From contig NC_135022.1 of NCBI RefSeq assembly GCF_051020955.1, positions 12,512,966 through 12,576,965 of the forward strand: DNA of 64,000 bases, in the 5' to 3' direction. The notes below the pieces were generated by a model. It saw nothing but the letters and a program-made list of their open reading frames with translations. It did no database searches and was not told the origin of the DNA. Source of the DNA: Megalopta genalis (lineage: Eukaryota; Arthropoda; Insecta; Hymenoptera; Halictidae). Every line of letters starts with the position of its first letter. The first letter of the stretch is position 1. Positions 62,302 to 64,000 of the stretch are shown here, piece by piece. The translations under genes were made by a program, and so were the position numbers.

Positions 62302-64000
62302 CTGCAACGCGTAATATCCTCTTAAACGATCACGTCTAAAATTACGCTCTCCACGCAGAGAAAATACCATCGTTCGATCCAACCGAACTTTAATCGCGTA
62401 CGTCTCGCGTCTCGGAAACGGCTTGCCGCTGTCCCGACACAATCGAGACCGAGACGCGGCCCGGATGATCCAAGATCCGCCGGTGTTCGGATCCGTCATC
62501 GATGCGCGTCTATTTTTAAAGGACACGCGGTTCGACCAGGAAAGACTCCTCTCCAGAGTCCAGGCTTCGGTCACTGTATTTTAGAAACGCCACTGTGGCC
62601 GCCATATATTTAACCCTCGGATGGCTGGGCTTGGTTCCATCTCGACTCAGGATTGCAAACTACTTTAAATCACTGAACTATCTGTATACGATCCAATGAG
62701 GAGATTAACGTTGATCTCGAAGGTATTGGTTCGAAGATATGCGAACAAAAATGATTGCTTAAGTGTCAGGACGGATCTAGTCGTGCTTGGAACAATTCCA
62801 ATTCTGTCTTTTAAAAAGCTCTGTTAGCTTTATTTGTTTATCTTGCGGTCAAACGTTAGTTAGTCGGCCTGTCCGAGAAAATTTTAACAGTACAACCATA
62901 AATCCTAACGTATAGCCTTTTCTAGTTCTGAAAGCAAGGCTTTTTTCTGTTTGTTTTTTTAGTCCTTCGCACTCGTACGGTGGCTCCGAGGCGCCGCCGT
63001 AGAAATTGTTACGTCACGTTCCAAAATAATTTCCACACTATCTACGTTTATATTTAATAAACTGCTGAAAGTGTAACAGTTGGTACGAGTCACAATATTC
63101 GAATTTATATGCATAACATGCGCTAAGATATGCAAAATGAAAAATACTGTAGATCGGAAAATTTATTTTCGATTTCGAGTTAAAATGGCTTCGAGTGCGA
63201 AGAATGAATATCGTTACTAGACTGCGGGTTTTATGCATTTATGGCAAAAATGAGTAGGTGTAACTATAGAACAGTGAACAGAGATTTAAAGAAACTGAAA
63301 ATATCGTTCCATTATTTCGAACATATTAAAATCGTTGAAGAAAGAACAGGCTACGCCTCGGAGGTGACTCAGACAATTTTGATTTCGCAGTCTAAAGATC
63401 CGCTGTCTGAATCATTAATCCTCGGAATACGCAGCTCATTAAAGTCTGAACGAAACAGCGGCTTTAAGTAATATACGGCCGTCATTGTGTCTGCGCCAAC
63501 GGTAGCTAATGCTTTCAATACGAAAGTCTTCCGAGGATCATCTTCGGGAGCAGGATTATCGATTAACGACAGGATCAGGATCGAAGCATTAATCGAGCAG
63601 TCGAACGGTAGCCTGGATCGTCGAGAGGCGACGCCGCCGATCGCTGTTACTTTCGCGACTTGTCGCTTTATCTTTTCCCGGGTTGCTCGAGCGCAACAGA
63701 CGCCGCCCGGCAATTAAGGAAATGGATTACCTCGCGTGATCAACGGGTCGCCGTAAATCATCGTAATTTATCGCGCGTTACACCTCGCGCTCGCTCTCCC
63801 GCGCGCAGCCTTACGGCCGCGTGATTGCGCGCGAGGTTAATTACGCTATTAATATGTTTGGTAAACGGCGCGAGATCGATGGCGAGCAAGCCTCCTCTAT
63901 CCGTGATCCTGCGAGGCCGCGATCGGTCCAGACGGGACAAAGAGAACGCGACGAGATGTTCATTAAGAACCACCCGCCGCCAGATCGATGCGGCTTATCT
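62302..64000. other. Zasp52 intron up to right edge
   Basis: The PDZ domain is entered mid-fold at 62301, so an upstream exon carrying the conserved PDZ start is expected. I could not find it in this stretch, so the intron apparently runs past the window. The segment is AT-richer at about 62580-63480 and CpG-rich again at the end. Confidence 0.5.

Noticed and set aside
1..64000. CRISPR arrays, bacterial operons, rRNA or tRNA genes
   Set aside because: None seen; the window is eukaryotic, tandem repeats are simple microsatellites, and no tRNA B-box/cloverleaf was recognised by eye.

Overview
The window is animal nuclear DNA, most likely from an insect and plausibly a hymenopteran such as a bee. 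The evidence is intron-rich genes with GT-AG junctions, one-to-one insect orthologues (visual arrestin, akirin, Zasp, pigeon/GSAP, TMTC4, RpS4), and strong compositional heterogeneity. By eye, about 1-4150 and everything right of about 38600 is GC/CpG-richer, while 4150-38600 is AT-rich and gene-dense. The species assignment is inference; gene models were built by reading splice junctions by hand and checking that exon phases add up.

Layout, left to right. 1-4150: GC-rich sequence with no coding gene that I can support, one TATA/initiator-like site and a purine-rich tract. 4150-5511: AT-rich, with a fold-back MITE. 5512-6950 (+) SNAPC3, converging on 7010-10846 (-) TMTC4, whose last intron carries a TTAA-flanked decayed DNA transposon. 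10847-12239: shared upstream region of TMTC4 and GSAP, with a large inverted repeat and a second MITE copy. 12240-15881 (+) GSAP/pigeon. 18500-20158 (+) akirin. About 22628-24325 (+) visual arrestin Arr2. 25127-26870 (-) TFIIE-alpha, head to head with 27342-28534 (+) RABL3. 29543-31563 (+) AFG1L. 32268-33502 (+) DERA.

33834-39715 holds a tandem segmental duplication. Two nearly identical RpS4 genes (34016-35990 and 36572-38543) each host two H/ACA-type snoRNA candidates in introns 2 and 5. Unit A also carries a decayed 3' fragment of the neighbouring TTLL2-like gene (36143-36416). The intact TTLL2-like gene is at 39070-42900 (-). 46764 to beyond 62301 (-) is most of the sarcomeric PDZ/LIM gene Zasp52: PDZ C-terminal exon, ZM motif, polyQ, LIM1, a 3.8 kb giant exon and LIM2-4. 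Its 5' end, including the start of the PDZ domain, lies beyond the right edge.

The genes do not form an operon or pathway. Neighbouring pairs (SNAPC3/TMTC4 tail to tail, TMTC4/GSAP and TFIIE-alpha/RABL3 head to head) probably share termination or promoter regions. The most interesting biology is the RpS4 pair: the gene bodies, introns included, differ by roughly 1% while the shared downstream flank differs by roughly 10%. This suggests gene conversion that also homogenises the intronic snoRNAs.
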